Below, in pieces: positions 6,872 to 14,182 of a stretch of 16,796 nt of DNA; the first letter of the stretch is position 1, and each line of letters begins with the position of its first letter. The translations under genes and the position numbers were made by a program. The stretch comes from Oscillospiraceae bacterium (GTDB lineage: Bacteria; Bacillota; Clostridia; Oscillospirales; Ruminococcaceae): positions 1 to 16,796 of the forward strand of contig DXWR01000277.1 in NCBI GenBank assembly GCA_019416775.1, in the 5' to 3' direction. A model generated the notes under the pieces. It ran no database searches. It saw only the letters and a list, made by a program, of their open reading frames with translations, and was not told where the DNA came from.

Positions 6872-8524
6872 ATGACTGACTTTCGCAATAAAGTGGTCTA
6901 TCAAATCTATCCGAAATCTTTTCTGGATACCAATGGAGACGGCTTGGGGGAATTGCGAGGGGTGATTCAGAAGCTGGATTACCTGAAGGATCTGGGTGTG
7001 GATTATCTTTGGCTGACCCCCTTTTATCCTTCGCCTCAAAACGATAATGGATATGATGTGGCGGACTACCGGGCGGTGGATCCCCGGTACGGCACCATGG
7101 AAGATCTGGAAGAACTCATCCGCCAAGCAGACCAACGAGGGATTGGCCTGATGCTGGATATGGTGTTCAACCACACTTCCACCGACCATGAATGGTTCCA
7201 GCGGGCTATGGCAGGCGATCCGGTATACAAAGACTACTATATCTTCCGCAAGGGTAAGCCGGACGGCACCCCGCCCACCAACTGGGAAAGCAAGTTCGGG
7301 GGCAATGCCTGGGAGTATGTGCCTAAATTTGACGAATACTATCTTCATCTGTTTGACGTGAGCCAGGCAGATTTGAACTGGGAAAACCCCAAGGTGCGCC
7401 AAGAGGTCCAGGATATTTTAAAGTTCTGGATGAATAAGGGCGTGAAGGGATTCCGGTTCGATGTGGTCAACCTCATCAGCAAGGGGAGTTATGAGGACGA
7501 TAATCAAGGAGACGGACGGCGGTTTTACACCGATGGGCCCAAAATCCATCAATATCTGGAGGAAATGTGCAGCAACACCTTCGGCAAGGACCCTTCCTTC
7601 ATTACGGTAGGGGAGATGTCTTCCACCTCTATGGAGCACTGCTTCCAATATGCTGGGGCAGACAGCGGGGAACTGAGCATGGTGTTTTCCTTCCATCATT
7701 TGAAGGTGGATTTTATGGGCAACGAAAAGTGGGTGTTGGTGCCCGCTGACTTCAAAAAGCTCAAGGAGATCCTGTTCTCCTGGCAGCAGGGAATGAGCGA
7801 TCACAATGCCTGGAACGCCGTGTTCTGGTGCAACCACGATCAGCCCCGGGTGGTGACCCGATTTGGCGATGAGGGAGAATACTGGAAACAGTCCGCCAAA
7901 ATGCTGGCCAGCGTGATCCATGGTCTGCGGGGCACTCCTTATGTGTACCAAGGGGAAGAATTGGGCATGACCAATGCCGGATTCACCAATCTCAGTCAGT
8001 ATCGGGATGTGGAGAGCATCAACCACTTCCAAATCCTGCGGGACAAGGGCATGAGTGAGGAAGCGGCTTATTGCATCTTGAAGGAACACTCCCGGGATAA
8101 CGCCCGTACTCCCATGCAGTGGGATACCAGTGAAAACGCCGGCTTCTCTTCCGACACTCCCTGGATTTCGGTGAATCCCAATTACACCAAGATCAACGCC
8201 CAGTCTCAAGTGGGCGATCCGGATTCCATCTTCTCCTATTACAAGGCTTTGATCCGGCTGCGCAAAGAGTATCCGGTGATTGCCCAGGGAGACTTTGCTC
8301 CGGTGGACCAGGCCCATCCTCAAGTGTTGGCTTATTGCCGCAGCTTGGATGGAACACAGCTTTACTGCATCAACAACTTCTACCGCAAGCCCTGCCGTTG
8401 GCGCTGCCCGGAATCTTTGGCAGGCTGCCGGGTGCTGCTTTCCAACTACCCGGATGCCAAGCCCGGCGAGGAAATGGAGCTGCGGCCCTATGAATCCATG
8501 ATTTTAATCCGCGAAACCAAATAA
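6872..8524 (+). CDS. treC: Trehalose-6-phosphate hydrolase (GH13)
   Basis: This 550-residue cytosolic GH13 enzyme splits trehalose 6-phosphate into glucose and glucose 6-phosphate. The (beta/alpha)8 barrel signatures are complete: DMVFNHTS, the nucleophile Asp197 in GFRFDVVN, the acid/base Glu248 in TVGEMSS and Asp323 in NHDQPRVVTRFG. The segment TPFYPSPQNDNGYDVADY near residues 50-67 is characteristic of trehalose-6-phosphate hydrolases rather than oligo-1,6-glucosidases, their closest relatives. The length is normal for the family. The ATG at 6872 is 17 bases after treP with AAGGAGGG before it, so the two are co-transcribed. The gene is also called treA in Bacillus. Expression should follow the TreR-controlled promoter at 4791. 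Confidence 0.93.
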   Translation: MTDFRNKVVYQIYPKSFLDTNGDGLGELRGVIQKLDYLKDLGVDYLWLTPFYPSPQNDNGYDVADYRAVDPRYGTMEDLEELIRQADQRGIGLMLDMVFNHTSTDHEWFQRAMAGDPVYKDYYIFRKGKPDGTPPTNWESKFGGNAWEYVPKFDEYYLHLFDVSQADLNWENPKVRQEVQDILKFWMNKGVKGFRFDVVNLISKGSYEDDNQGDGRRFYTDGPKIHQYLEEMCSNTFGKDPSFITVGEMSSTSMEHCFQYAGADSGELSMVFSFHHLKVDFMGNEKWVLVPADFKKLKEILFSWQQGMSDHNAWNAVFWCNHDQPRVVTRFGDEGEYWKQSAKMLASVIHGLRGTPYVYQGEELGMTNAGFTNLSQYRDVESINHFQILRDKGMSEEAAYCILKEHSRDNARTPMQWDTSENAGFSSDTPWISVNPNYTKINAQSQVGDPDSIFSYYKALIRLRKEYPVIAQGDFAPVDQAHPQVLAYCRSLDGTQLYCINNFYRKPCRWRCPESLAGCRVLLSNYPDAKPGEEMELRPYESMILIRETK

Positions 8525-8555
8525 CAAATAATAAGTATAGAAAGGAACGATTGTC

Positions 8556-8813
8556 ATGAAACAGTTTACCTACACCATTACCGATCCCGTAGGGATCCAC
8601 GCTCGCCCCGCCGGCCTGCTGGCAAAAGCCGGGAAAAATTATCAGAGTGTGGTCAACCTGCAAAAAGGGGAAAAGTCCGCCAATGTCACTCGACTGATGG
8701 CGGTGATGGGCCTGGGAGTGAAGTGCGGCGACACTGTCACCGTGACCGCAGAAGGTGCAGACGAAGAGACTGCGATTGCGGAAATGGAAACCTTTTTCAA
8801 AGAAAACCTTTGA
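8556..8813 (+). CDS. ptsH: HPr phosphocarrier lacking regulatory Ser46
   Basis: The 85-residue protein carries phosphate from Enzyme I to EIIA domains. His15 in GIHARPAG is the phosphorylation site and is intact. Position 46, Ser in Bacillus HPr and the target of HPr kinase, is Arg here (codon CGA, 8691-8693, within ANVTRLMAVMGLGV); Thr45 is its neighbour. Phosphotransfer should therefore work, while HPr-Ser-P/CcpA catabolite repression through this protein should not. The gene is 31 bases after treC with AAAGGAA before its ATG, so it belongs to the tre operon. No Enzyme I or HPr kinase lies in the window. It may be the cell's only HPr or an operon-specific extra copy; the window cannot tell. 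A stem-loop follows the stop. Confidence 0.92.
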   Translation: MKQFTYTITDPVGIHARPAGLLAKAGKNYQSVVNLQKGEKSANVTRLMAVMGLGVKCGDTVTVTAEGADEETAIAEMETFFKENL

Positions 8814-8847
8814 TTTTTCCGGACAAATTGATTAAAATTTGAATTGA

Positions 8848-8874
8848 GAAGGCGGCAGGCTGACTGCCGCCTTC
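8848..8874 (+). other. Strong stem-loop after ptsH, no T run
   Basis: GAAGGCGGCAG (8848-8858) and CTGCCGCCTTC (8864-8874) form a perfect 11-base-pair stem around GCTGA. The following bases are CCACTCAAAAG, not T-rich, so it is not a standard terminator. It may stabilise the upstream message, mark a processing site or dampen read-through into the glucokinase gene. Confidence 0.6.
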
Positions 8875-8943
8875 CCACTCAAAAGAGGCTTTTCATGTAT
8901 AGCAGGATTCAAAATTGATCTTGAAGAACAGGAGGACACAACA

Positions 8944-9918
8944 ATGGCTTATTGTCTGGGAATCGATTTGGGAGGAACCCACATGGCAGCGGCTTTGGTA
9001 GATCCAGAGAATGGATTTTCTCTTTCTCATCGGGTTACCCGGCCCACTGTGGTCACTGGAAATCCAGATGATCTGGTACAGCAGATTGTGGAGTTGGGCA
9101 AAGCTTGTTTGGCGGACGCCGGGATTAAGGCGGAAGAATTGGACAGCATGGGCATTGGCTCTCCCGGTGTGGCCAATTCCGAAACCGGCTCCATTGATAA
9201 CGCCCATAATCTGGGGGTGGATTCTCTGCCCTTGACCAAGGCTTTGGAAAAAGCGTTTGGTGTCCCGGTGGGGTTAGTCAATGATGCAAATGCCGCAGCC
9301 TGCGGGGAATTTTTGGCCGGAGCCGGAGCCGGATGTCGTTCTTTGGTGGCAGTGACATTGGGAACCGGTGTAGGCGGCGGTATTATTCTGGACGGGAAAC
9401 TGCTCACCGGCCGGAACTACGCCGCCGGTGAAATCGGCCATATGGTGCTGATTCAGGACGGTGAACCCTGCACCTGCGGCCAAAAGGGCTGCTTGGAGGC
9501 CTATGCTTCTGCAACGGCTTTGATCCGGCAGACCCGCCACGCTATGGAAGCCCATCCCGAAAGCGCCATGTGGAAGCTTTGTCCCACTTTGGATCAAGTC
9601 AATGGTATTTTAGCCTTCGACGCCGCTCGGGAAGGCGACCCGGCGGGCAAAGAAGTGCTGGACAATTACATTCGCCATTTGGCCTGGGGCGTGATCAGCC
9701 TGATCAATCTGCTGGATCCGGAGGTGGTCTGCATCGGCGGAGGTATTTCCGGCTCCGGAGATGAACTGCTGCTGCCTTTGCGGGAGCAGGTATATCCCCA
9801 TGTGTTTGCTCAAAACGCCACCCACCCCACCAGAGTGGAACTGGCGAAACTAGGCAATCACGCAGGATTAATCGGCGCTGCCTGCATACGGTGGATGGAA
9901 CACTCCGTCAAAGGGTAA
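8944..9918 (+). CDS. glcK: ROK family glucokinase
   Basis: This 324-residue cytosolic kinase phosphorylates glucose with ATP. Visible features are the N-terminal phosphate-binding DLGGT (8-12), catalytic Asp114 in NDANAAACGE, a GTGVGGGI loop, His166 in GEIGHM and the ROK zinc motif CTCGQKGC (Cys176, Cys178, Cys183). The absence of an N-terminal DNA-binding domain separates it from ROK repressors. The ATG at 8944 follows AGGAGG at about 8930. It lies 130 bases after ptsH with a stem-loop but no clear promoter in the gap, so it is probably the last gene of the tre operon. Its job there would be to capture the free glucose released by TreC. ROK sugar specificity is hard to read, so fructokinase or N-acetylmannosamine kinase are lesser alternatives. 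No intrinsic terminator was seen just after the stop. Confidence 0.88.
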   Translation: MAYCLGIDLGGTHMAAALVDPENGFSLSHRVTRPTVVTGNPDDLVQQIVELGKACLADAGIKAEELDSMGIGSPGVANSETGSIDNAHNLGVDSLPLTKALEKAFGVPVGLVNDANAAACGEFLAGAGAGCRSLVAVTLGTGVGGGIILDGKLLTGRNYAAGEIGHMVLIQDGEPCTCGQKGCLEAYASATALIRQTRHAMEAHPESAMWKLCPTLDQVNGILAFDAAREGDPAGKEVLDNYIRHLAWGVISLINLLDPEVVCIGGGISGSGDELLLPLREQVYPHVFAQNATHPTRVELAKLGNHAGLIGAACIRWMEHSVKG

Positions 9919-9995
9919 AGAGAAAAAATTATCTGGCAGATTGTACAAAGATACAGGGGAATTCTTGCTAAAAATACCAAAAATTAAACCAGTCG

Positions 9996-10024
9996 TTGAC
10001 TGTTCCTGCAAAAAATTGTATACT
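9996..10024 (+). promoter_or_regulatory. Promoter of the LamG-cohesin-dockerin gene
   Basis: TTGACT (9996-10001) and TATACT (10019-10024) with a 17-base spacer; each box is one base off consensus. The leader of about 65 bases contains a small GCC-GCAA-GGC hairpin (10047-10056) before the ribosome site. Confidence 0.85.
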
Positions 10025-10097
10025 GTTTTATAAAGACGGTGCGCCGCAAGGCCATGCGTTCAAATGAAGTTTAATTTGATTTAAGGAGGTTTTTTTC

Positions 10098-11528
10098 ATG
10101 AAAATGAAAAAACTGCTTGCGGGCGTGTTGTCGGCGGCTATGGTAGCTACCATGATCCCTGCGAGTATGGCGATGTCCTCGGTGAGTGCGGCTCCTGAAG
10201 ACTCCCTGGTGGCCAGCTATGATTTTACTCAAGGCGAAACTCAAGGCTGGGCAGAATATTCCGGCTTGACTTTCACGGAAGGCGATGTGTCCCAGATTAG
10301 CCAAGGTGAAGATGGCGTTACTTTTACCGAAGAAGGAACGTATTCTTATTCTATTGCGAATCCTCTGGCAGGAAAAGTAACTGACGGATTTGCCATTGCA
10401 ATGGATGTGGCTATCACCGGCACCATGAATGAATACAATGGCTTGTTGGGCTTTAACAATCATGAAGCGTGGAATTTCTTTGAAGTAACCACCAACGGGG
10501 TTACGGTGCGCCATAACAATAGCGAAGGATTTTACGATGTGATTGACACCACCACTTCCAGCGGTCTGGGCGCTGAAATGAAGCGGTTTGTGATGGTGGC
10601 CAACAGCGAAAAATTCGACATTTATGTGGACGGTGCTTTGGTGAAGTCTCTGCCTATGAGCCCGGTGGCATCAGGAGATGTACATCCAGATTATTGCATT
10701 AACACTAGCAACATTGCCAACACTGCAACTTATTTCAATATTGGGTTTAACTGTACTAACGGTACCTGGCAGTGGAATAACAGCATTATGACCGTTTCCG
10801 CTGTTTCTTTCTACAACACTGCTCTCTCTGCCGAGGATGTAGCCGCTCTGGGCGCTTATGAGCCTCCGGTAGAAGATCCCGATGCCATCACTGCTTCTGT
10901 GGTGGATGTCACTGGTGAAGAAAGCTACGAAGAAGGCGATACCGTCTCTGTGGCTGTGCAGGCGACCGGTAATGTAGATCTGGGTGGCTACAACTTCACT
11001 TTGAAGTATGATAACACTTTGTTGCAGCTCGATCCGCAGGAAGACAGCACCGATCCTAATGTGATTGTAAGCAACGATGGTGAAAACGGCGTGGTCGTGC
11101 TGAAAGTGGACACGAATGGTGAAAACAGTGTAGCGCTCGGTGAAACTGCCACCACTCTGTATACCTTTAACTTTACGGTGAAAAATGTGGCAGAGAGCAA
11201 AGATGTGGAATTCTCTTTGACCGATACCATGTTCGCTTATTACGACGACAATGGAATCCCCACGGAATACGAATTGGTTCCCACTTTGAATCCCTGCACC
11301 GTTTCCCTGAAATCTTCTGTGGTCATTACAAACCCTTACGATTTCAATAAAGACGGCGCTGCCGACCCCGATGTGCGGGATGTCATGGCATTGGCTCAGT
11401 TGATCGTGGATCAAGATCCCATGGATGATCCTGCATTGGATTACGATGTGCATAAAGATGAACAATATCCGGACGTAGTGGATGTGCTGGATGTTATGGC
11501 TTTGGCCCGCATCGTAGTAAATGGTTAA
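10098..11528 (+). CDS. Secreted LamG-like / cohesin-like / dockerin-like protein
   Basis: The 476-residue protein starts with a signal peptide: MKMKK, then a hydrophobic stretch, with cleavage likely between residues 25 and 32. Residues about 36-253 resemble a LamG/concanavalin-like beta sandwich, ending with the typical VSFYNTALSAEDVAAL. An acidic Pro linker (255-262) leads to a cohesin-like domain at about 263-405 (VSVAVQATGNVDLGGYNFTLKYD and onward). Residues about 413-476 are a dockerin-like pair, each repeat ending V-x-DVMALA-x-x-IV, with Asp415 and Asp450 opening the loops. The loops are longer than in standard dockerins. Cohesin-dockerin pairs build cellulosome-like complexes on the cell surface; carrying both would make this an adaptor, and LamG may bind glycan. 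The ATG at 10098 follows AAGGAGGT (10083-10090). It is monocistronic, with its own promoter and terminator. No catalytic domain or surface anchor is seen. Domain calls are by eye; the ligand is unknown. Confidence 0.8.
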   Translation: MKMKKLLAGVLSAAMVATMIPASMAMSSVSAAPEDSLVASYDFTQGETQGWAEYSGLTFTEGDVSQISQGEDGVTFTEEGTYSYSIANPLAGKVTDGFAIAMDVAITGTMNEYNGLLGFNNHEAWNFFEVTTNGVTVRHNNSEGFYDVIDTTTSSGLGAEMKRFVMVANSEKFDIYVDGALVKSLPMSPVASGDVHPDYCINTSNIANTATYFNIGFNCTNGTWQWNNSIMTVSAVSFYNTALSAEDVAALGAYEPPVEDPDAITASVVDVTGEESYEEGDTVSVAVQATGNVDLGGYNFTLKYDNTLLQLDPQEDSTDPNVIVSNDGENGVVVLKVDTNGENSVALGETATTLYTFNFTVKNVAESKDVEFSLTDTMFAYYDDNGIPTEYELVPTLNPCTVSLKSSVVITNPYDFNKDGAADPDVRDVMALAQLIVDQDPMDDPALDYDVHKDEQYPDVVDVLDVMALARIVVNG

Positions 11529-11564
11529 TTGTGTCGTTTGATCGGCATAGATGTGAATGAAACA

Positions 11565-11599
11565 AACAGCGTCTCGGAAAACCCGGGACGTTGTTTTTG
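11565..11599 (+). terminator. Intrinsic terminator after the cohesin-dockerin gene
   Basis: AACAGCGTCTCGG (11565-11577) pairs over 13 positions, with two G-T wobbles, with CCGGGACGTTGTT (11583-11595) around AAAAC, followed by TTTGT. Clear rightward terminator. Confidence 0.88.
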
Positions 11600-11614
11600 T
11601 CCACGGAAAATTTC

Positions 11615-11642
11615 TTGACTTCCCATAGCAACCTGCTATGAT
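11615..11642 (+). promoter_or_regulatory. Promoter of the aldo/keto reductase-GH32 pair
   Basis: TTGACT (11615-11620) and TATGAT (11637-11642) are 16 bases apart. The leader is about 50 bases. A perfect inverted repeat fills the spacer and enters the -10 (see next entry). Confidence 0.75.
11624..11640. promoter_or_regulatory. Candidate operator in the reductase promoter
   Basis: CATAGCA-ACC-TGCTATG is a perfect 7-base inverted repeat placed between the -35 and -10 and overlapping the -10. The position suits a repressor. No regulator gene for it is adjacent, so the factor is unknown. Confidence 0.5.
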
Positions 11643-11697
11643 AATAAAAATAGATTCATGCCGAGAAAAATACAGAACAACTTGAGGAGTGATTGCA

Positions 11698-12789
11698 ATG
11701 AAAAAACTGGGTTTTGGCTTGATGCGGCTCCCCCAAATCGGAGAAGGCGCCTCTGCTCAAATTGATTTTGAAACGGTGTGCGCTATGGTGGACCGCTTTT
11801 TGGAACAGGGTTTCACCTATTTCGATACCGCTTATATGTACATGGAATATCAAAGTGAAGACATCCTTCGCCGTGCAGTGGTGGAACGGCATCCCCGGGA
11901 GAGCTTTACGGTAGCGGATAAAATGCCCACTATGTTTTTGAAAAAGAAGGAGGACCTGCCCCGGATCTTTCAGGAGCAGCAGCAAAAGTGCGGGGTGGAC
12001 TATTTTGATTACTATCTGCTTCACAGTCTGAATGTGGAACATTACCGCATCGCACAAGAGCTGGGGGCCTTTGAATTCGTCTCCGAAATGAAGCGTCAGG
12101 GTAAGGTACGCCAAGTGGGCTTTTCCTTTCATGATACTGCCGATGTGTTGGATCGGATTCTCACCGAACACCCGGAAGTGGATTTTGTCCAGCTGCAAAT
12201 CAATTACCTGGACTGGGACAGCGATAAAATCCAGTCCCGGCTCTGCTATGAAACCGCAGCACGCCACCAGAAACCGGTAATCGTCATGGAGCCGGTGAAG
12301 GGAGGCAGTTTGGCAAAGGTGCCGCAAGAAGCTCAACTGCTGCTTCACCATGCCAACCCCAATGTCAGCGTTCCTTCTTGGGCGATTCGTTTTGCCGCCA
12401 GCTTGGATCAGGTGATGATGGTGCTCAGCGGCATGAGCAATTTGGAGCAGTTGGAGGACAATACCAGCTATATGAAGGACTTTCAGCCGCTGAACCAGGA
12501 GGAGGAAAAACTGGTGGAACGGGTGAAGTACATCATTCAGGATTCCATTGCCATCCCCTGCACCGGCTGCGAATACTGCACCGACGGATGTCCTCAGGAA
12601 ATTCCGATTCCTCAATGTTTTGCCCGATACAATCAATATAAGCAAAATCCTTCCAAGGGACTCTCCTTGGAAGGGCTGCCCGGAGGAAATCCCATTGACT
12701 GCATTGAATGTGGCCAATGTGAAAGCATCTGTCCCCAGCACCTGCCCATTATTTCTCTGTTGAAGCAGGTGGAGCAGGCGGCAGAATGA
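11698..12789 (+). CDS. Aldo/keto reductase with C-terminal ferredoxin domain
   Basis: This 363-residue cytosolic oxidoreductase has an aldo/keto reductase barrel with a complete catalytic tetrad: Asp43 and Tyr48 (FDTAYMY), Lys75 (DKMP) and His109 (LLHS). It ends in a ferredoxin-like tail with two 4Fe-4S motifs: Cys288/291/294/298 (CTGCEYCTDGCP) and Cys335/338/341/345. This architecture (COG1453-type) is common in anaerobic Clostridia. Substrates are mostly unknown; the clusters suggest electron exchange with ferredoxin as well as NAD(P)H. I chose the ATG at 11698; an in-frame GTG at 11689 lies within the GAGGAG ribosome site (11684-11689). The gene is followed by the GH32 gene, with only 20 bases between its stop and the preferred GH32 start, so they form an operon. 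A link to sugar metabolism is inferred from that neighbour only. Confidence 0.9.
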   Translation: MKKLGFGLMRLPQIGEGASAQIDFETVCAMVDRFLEQGFTYFDTAYMYMEYQSEDILRRAVVERHPRESFTVADKMPTMFLKKKEDLPRIFQEQQQKCGVDYFDYYLLHSLNVEHYRIAQELGAFEFVSEMKRQGKVRQVGFSFHDTADVLDRILTEHPEVDFVQLQINYLDWDSDKIQSRLCYETAARHQKPVIVMEPVKGGSLAKVPQEAQLLLHHANPNVSVPSWAIRFAASLDQVMMVLSGMSNLEQLEDNTSYMKDFQPLNQEEEKLVERVKYIIQDSIAIPCTGCEYCTDGCPQEIPIPQCFARYNQYKQNPSKGLSLEGLPGGNPIDCIECGQCESICPQHLPIISLLKQVEQAAE

Positions 12790-12809
12790 TTCCCGGAAAG
12801 GAAAACGTC

Positions 12810-14132
12810 ATGAACACATCGCTGCTGCATCTCCATGCCCCGGATCACTGGATCAATGATCCCAACGGGTTTTTATACTACCGAGGGGAATATCATCTGT
12901 TCTATCAATATTTTCCTTATGCCGCTGCCTGGGGCACCATGCACTGGGGCCATGCTGTCAGCCGGGATCTGCTCCACTGGGAGCATAAGGGGATCGCGCT
13001 GTTTCCCACCGTTCGGGAGGATCAAAACGGCTGCTTTTCCGGCTGTGCAGTGGAGCAGGACGGGGAAATGGTGCTGTTTTATACCGGAGTCCGGTATCTC
13101 ACCCCCAATCCCCGCAATATTCATGTCAGCTTGGATGGAAGGATGGAATCCAACCAGCTCACCATCCACTCCGCCGATGGTTTTGCCTTTGACAACTGGA
13201 CCGGCAAACAGGTGGTAATTCCCGCCATTACCGATCCCAGGGTGGGGGATTTTTCCGATGCCCGGGACCCCAAAGTTTGGAAAGGCAAGGATAGCTGGTA
13301 TCTCCTGTTAGGCACCACGGTGAATCAGCAGGGACGGGTGCTGCTGTATGAAAGTAAGGATTTGACTCATTGGGAATACCGCAGCCAGGCAGGGCTGGAG
13401 GACAGTTGCTATGGTTGGATGTGGGAATGCCCCAATTATGTGAATGCACCCGGCGGGGAGGTACTGCTGGTGTCGGCCATGGACTTTTGCCCGAAAGGCC
13501 GGAAACCGGATTCAGTGGCGGCCTGTTTTCCGGTGCATTTTTCTGAAGCAAGCTGCACTATGGAAATTTCCCCTCAATACCAGCTTTTGGATTACGGCCG
13601 GGATCTTTACGCGCCCCAAACCACCATGGACGAACAGGGCCTTCCGGTGTTAATTGCCTGGGTACGGATGCCAACCCTGACAGAGGATGGCTGGATTGGG
13701 ATGTTTTCTGCTCCTCGGCGGATTCAGGTGCGGGAAGGTCATATTTGCTTTTCCCTGCATCCCAATGTTCGTAAGGTCTGTTCCTGCCCCATTTCCCATC
13801 CCAGTCAAGCCTTTTCTGCGGGGTATCGGGTGCAATGTTCCCTCAAGGAAGGAGAATGGATCAACCTGGGCGGCTTTGAAATTGCTTGCCGGGATGGCCG
13901 GATCTGCACCGACCGAACTAAAGTCTATCCCCGGCAAGGCGTTGGTCCGTTACTCTGTCAAACTCCGGTACTGAACCGCTGGGAAGTGGAGGTGTTGGTG
14001 GAAGATCATCTGGTGGAAGTTTTCGTCAATGACGGGGAATACACCATCACCAACGCCGTTTACGGCTTACATCGGGACTGGAGCGGCAACCTGAGCGGAA
14101 AAATTTCCTTTTTTACCGGAAGGGAAGAATAG
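12810..14132 (+). CDS. GH32 beta-fructosidase (sucrose or sucrose-6-phosphate hydrolase)
   Basis: The protein is 440 residues from the chosen start and has all three GH32 signatures: the nucleophile Asp17 in WINDPNG, Asp153 in the ARDPKVW motif (transition-state stabiliser) and the acid/base Glu206 in WECPNYV. A five-bladed propeller of about 310 residues is followed by a beta-sandwich tail. Without a signal peptide it should act in the cytosol on sucrose, sucrose 6-phosphate or short fructo-oligosaccharides. The ATG at 12810 follows AAGGA by 7 bases and places the NDPNG motif at the usual distance from the N-terminus; an in-frame ATG at 12786, overlapping the reductase stop, is possible and adds 8 residues. 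No sucrose transporter is adjacent, so import must come from elsewhere. It shares a promoter with the upstream reductase and faces the leftward ABC operon. Confidence 0.9.
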   Translation: MNTSLLHLHAPDHWINDPNGFLYYRGEYHLFYQYFPYAAAWGTMHWGHAVSRDLLHWEHKGIALFPTVREDQNGCFSGCAVEQDGEMVLFYTGVRYLTPNPRNIHVSLDGRMESNQLTIHSADGFAFDNWTGKQVVIPAITDPRVGDFSDARDPKVWKGKDSWYLLLGTTVNQQGRVLLYESKDLTHWEYRSQAGLEDSCYGWMWECPNYVNAPGGEVLLVSAMDFCPKGRKPDSVAACFPVHFSEASCTMEISPQYQLLDYGRDLYAPQTTMDEQGLPVLIAWVRMPTLTEDGWIGMFSAPRRIQVREGHICFSLHPNVRKVCSCPISHPSQAFSAGYRVQCSLKEGEWINLGGFEIACRDGRICTDRTKVYPRQGVGPLLCQTPVLNRWEVEVLVEDHLVEVFVNDGEYTITNAVYGLHRDWSGNLSGKISFFTGREE

Positions 14133-14171
14133 CACAAAACAACCCCTGATGCTCCATCGGCACCAGGGGTG
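14132..14171 (-). terminator. Terminator between GH32 and the ABC operon
   Basis: ACCCCTG-x-TGC (14143-14153) pairs with GCA-x-CAGGGGT (14161-14171), with one A-C mismatch on the + strand reading. Leftward, the stem is followed by TGTTTTGTG, so it mainly serves the permease gene ending at 14183. It may also slow rightward read-through from GH32. Confidence 0.7.
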
Positions 14172-14182
14172 AATGATATCTT

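Noticed and set aside
7418..8323. 301-codon leftward open frame opposite treC
   Set aside because: It has no domain or ribosome-site support and mirrors the GH13 gene with all its catalytic motifs on the other strand.
11689..11697. GTG at 11689 as the start of the aldo/keto reductase
   Set aside because: It overlaps the GAGGAG ribosome site that serves the ATG at 11698, and the conserved GFGLMRLP begins right after that ATG.
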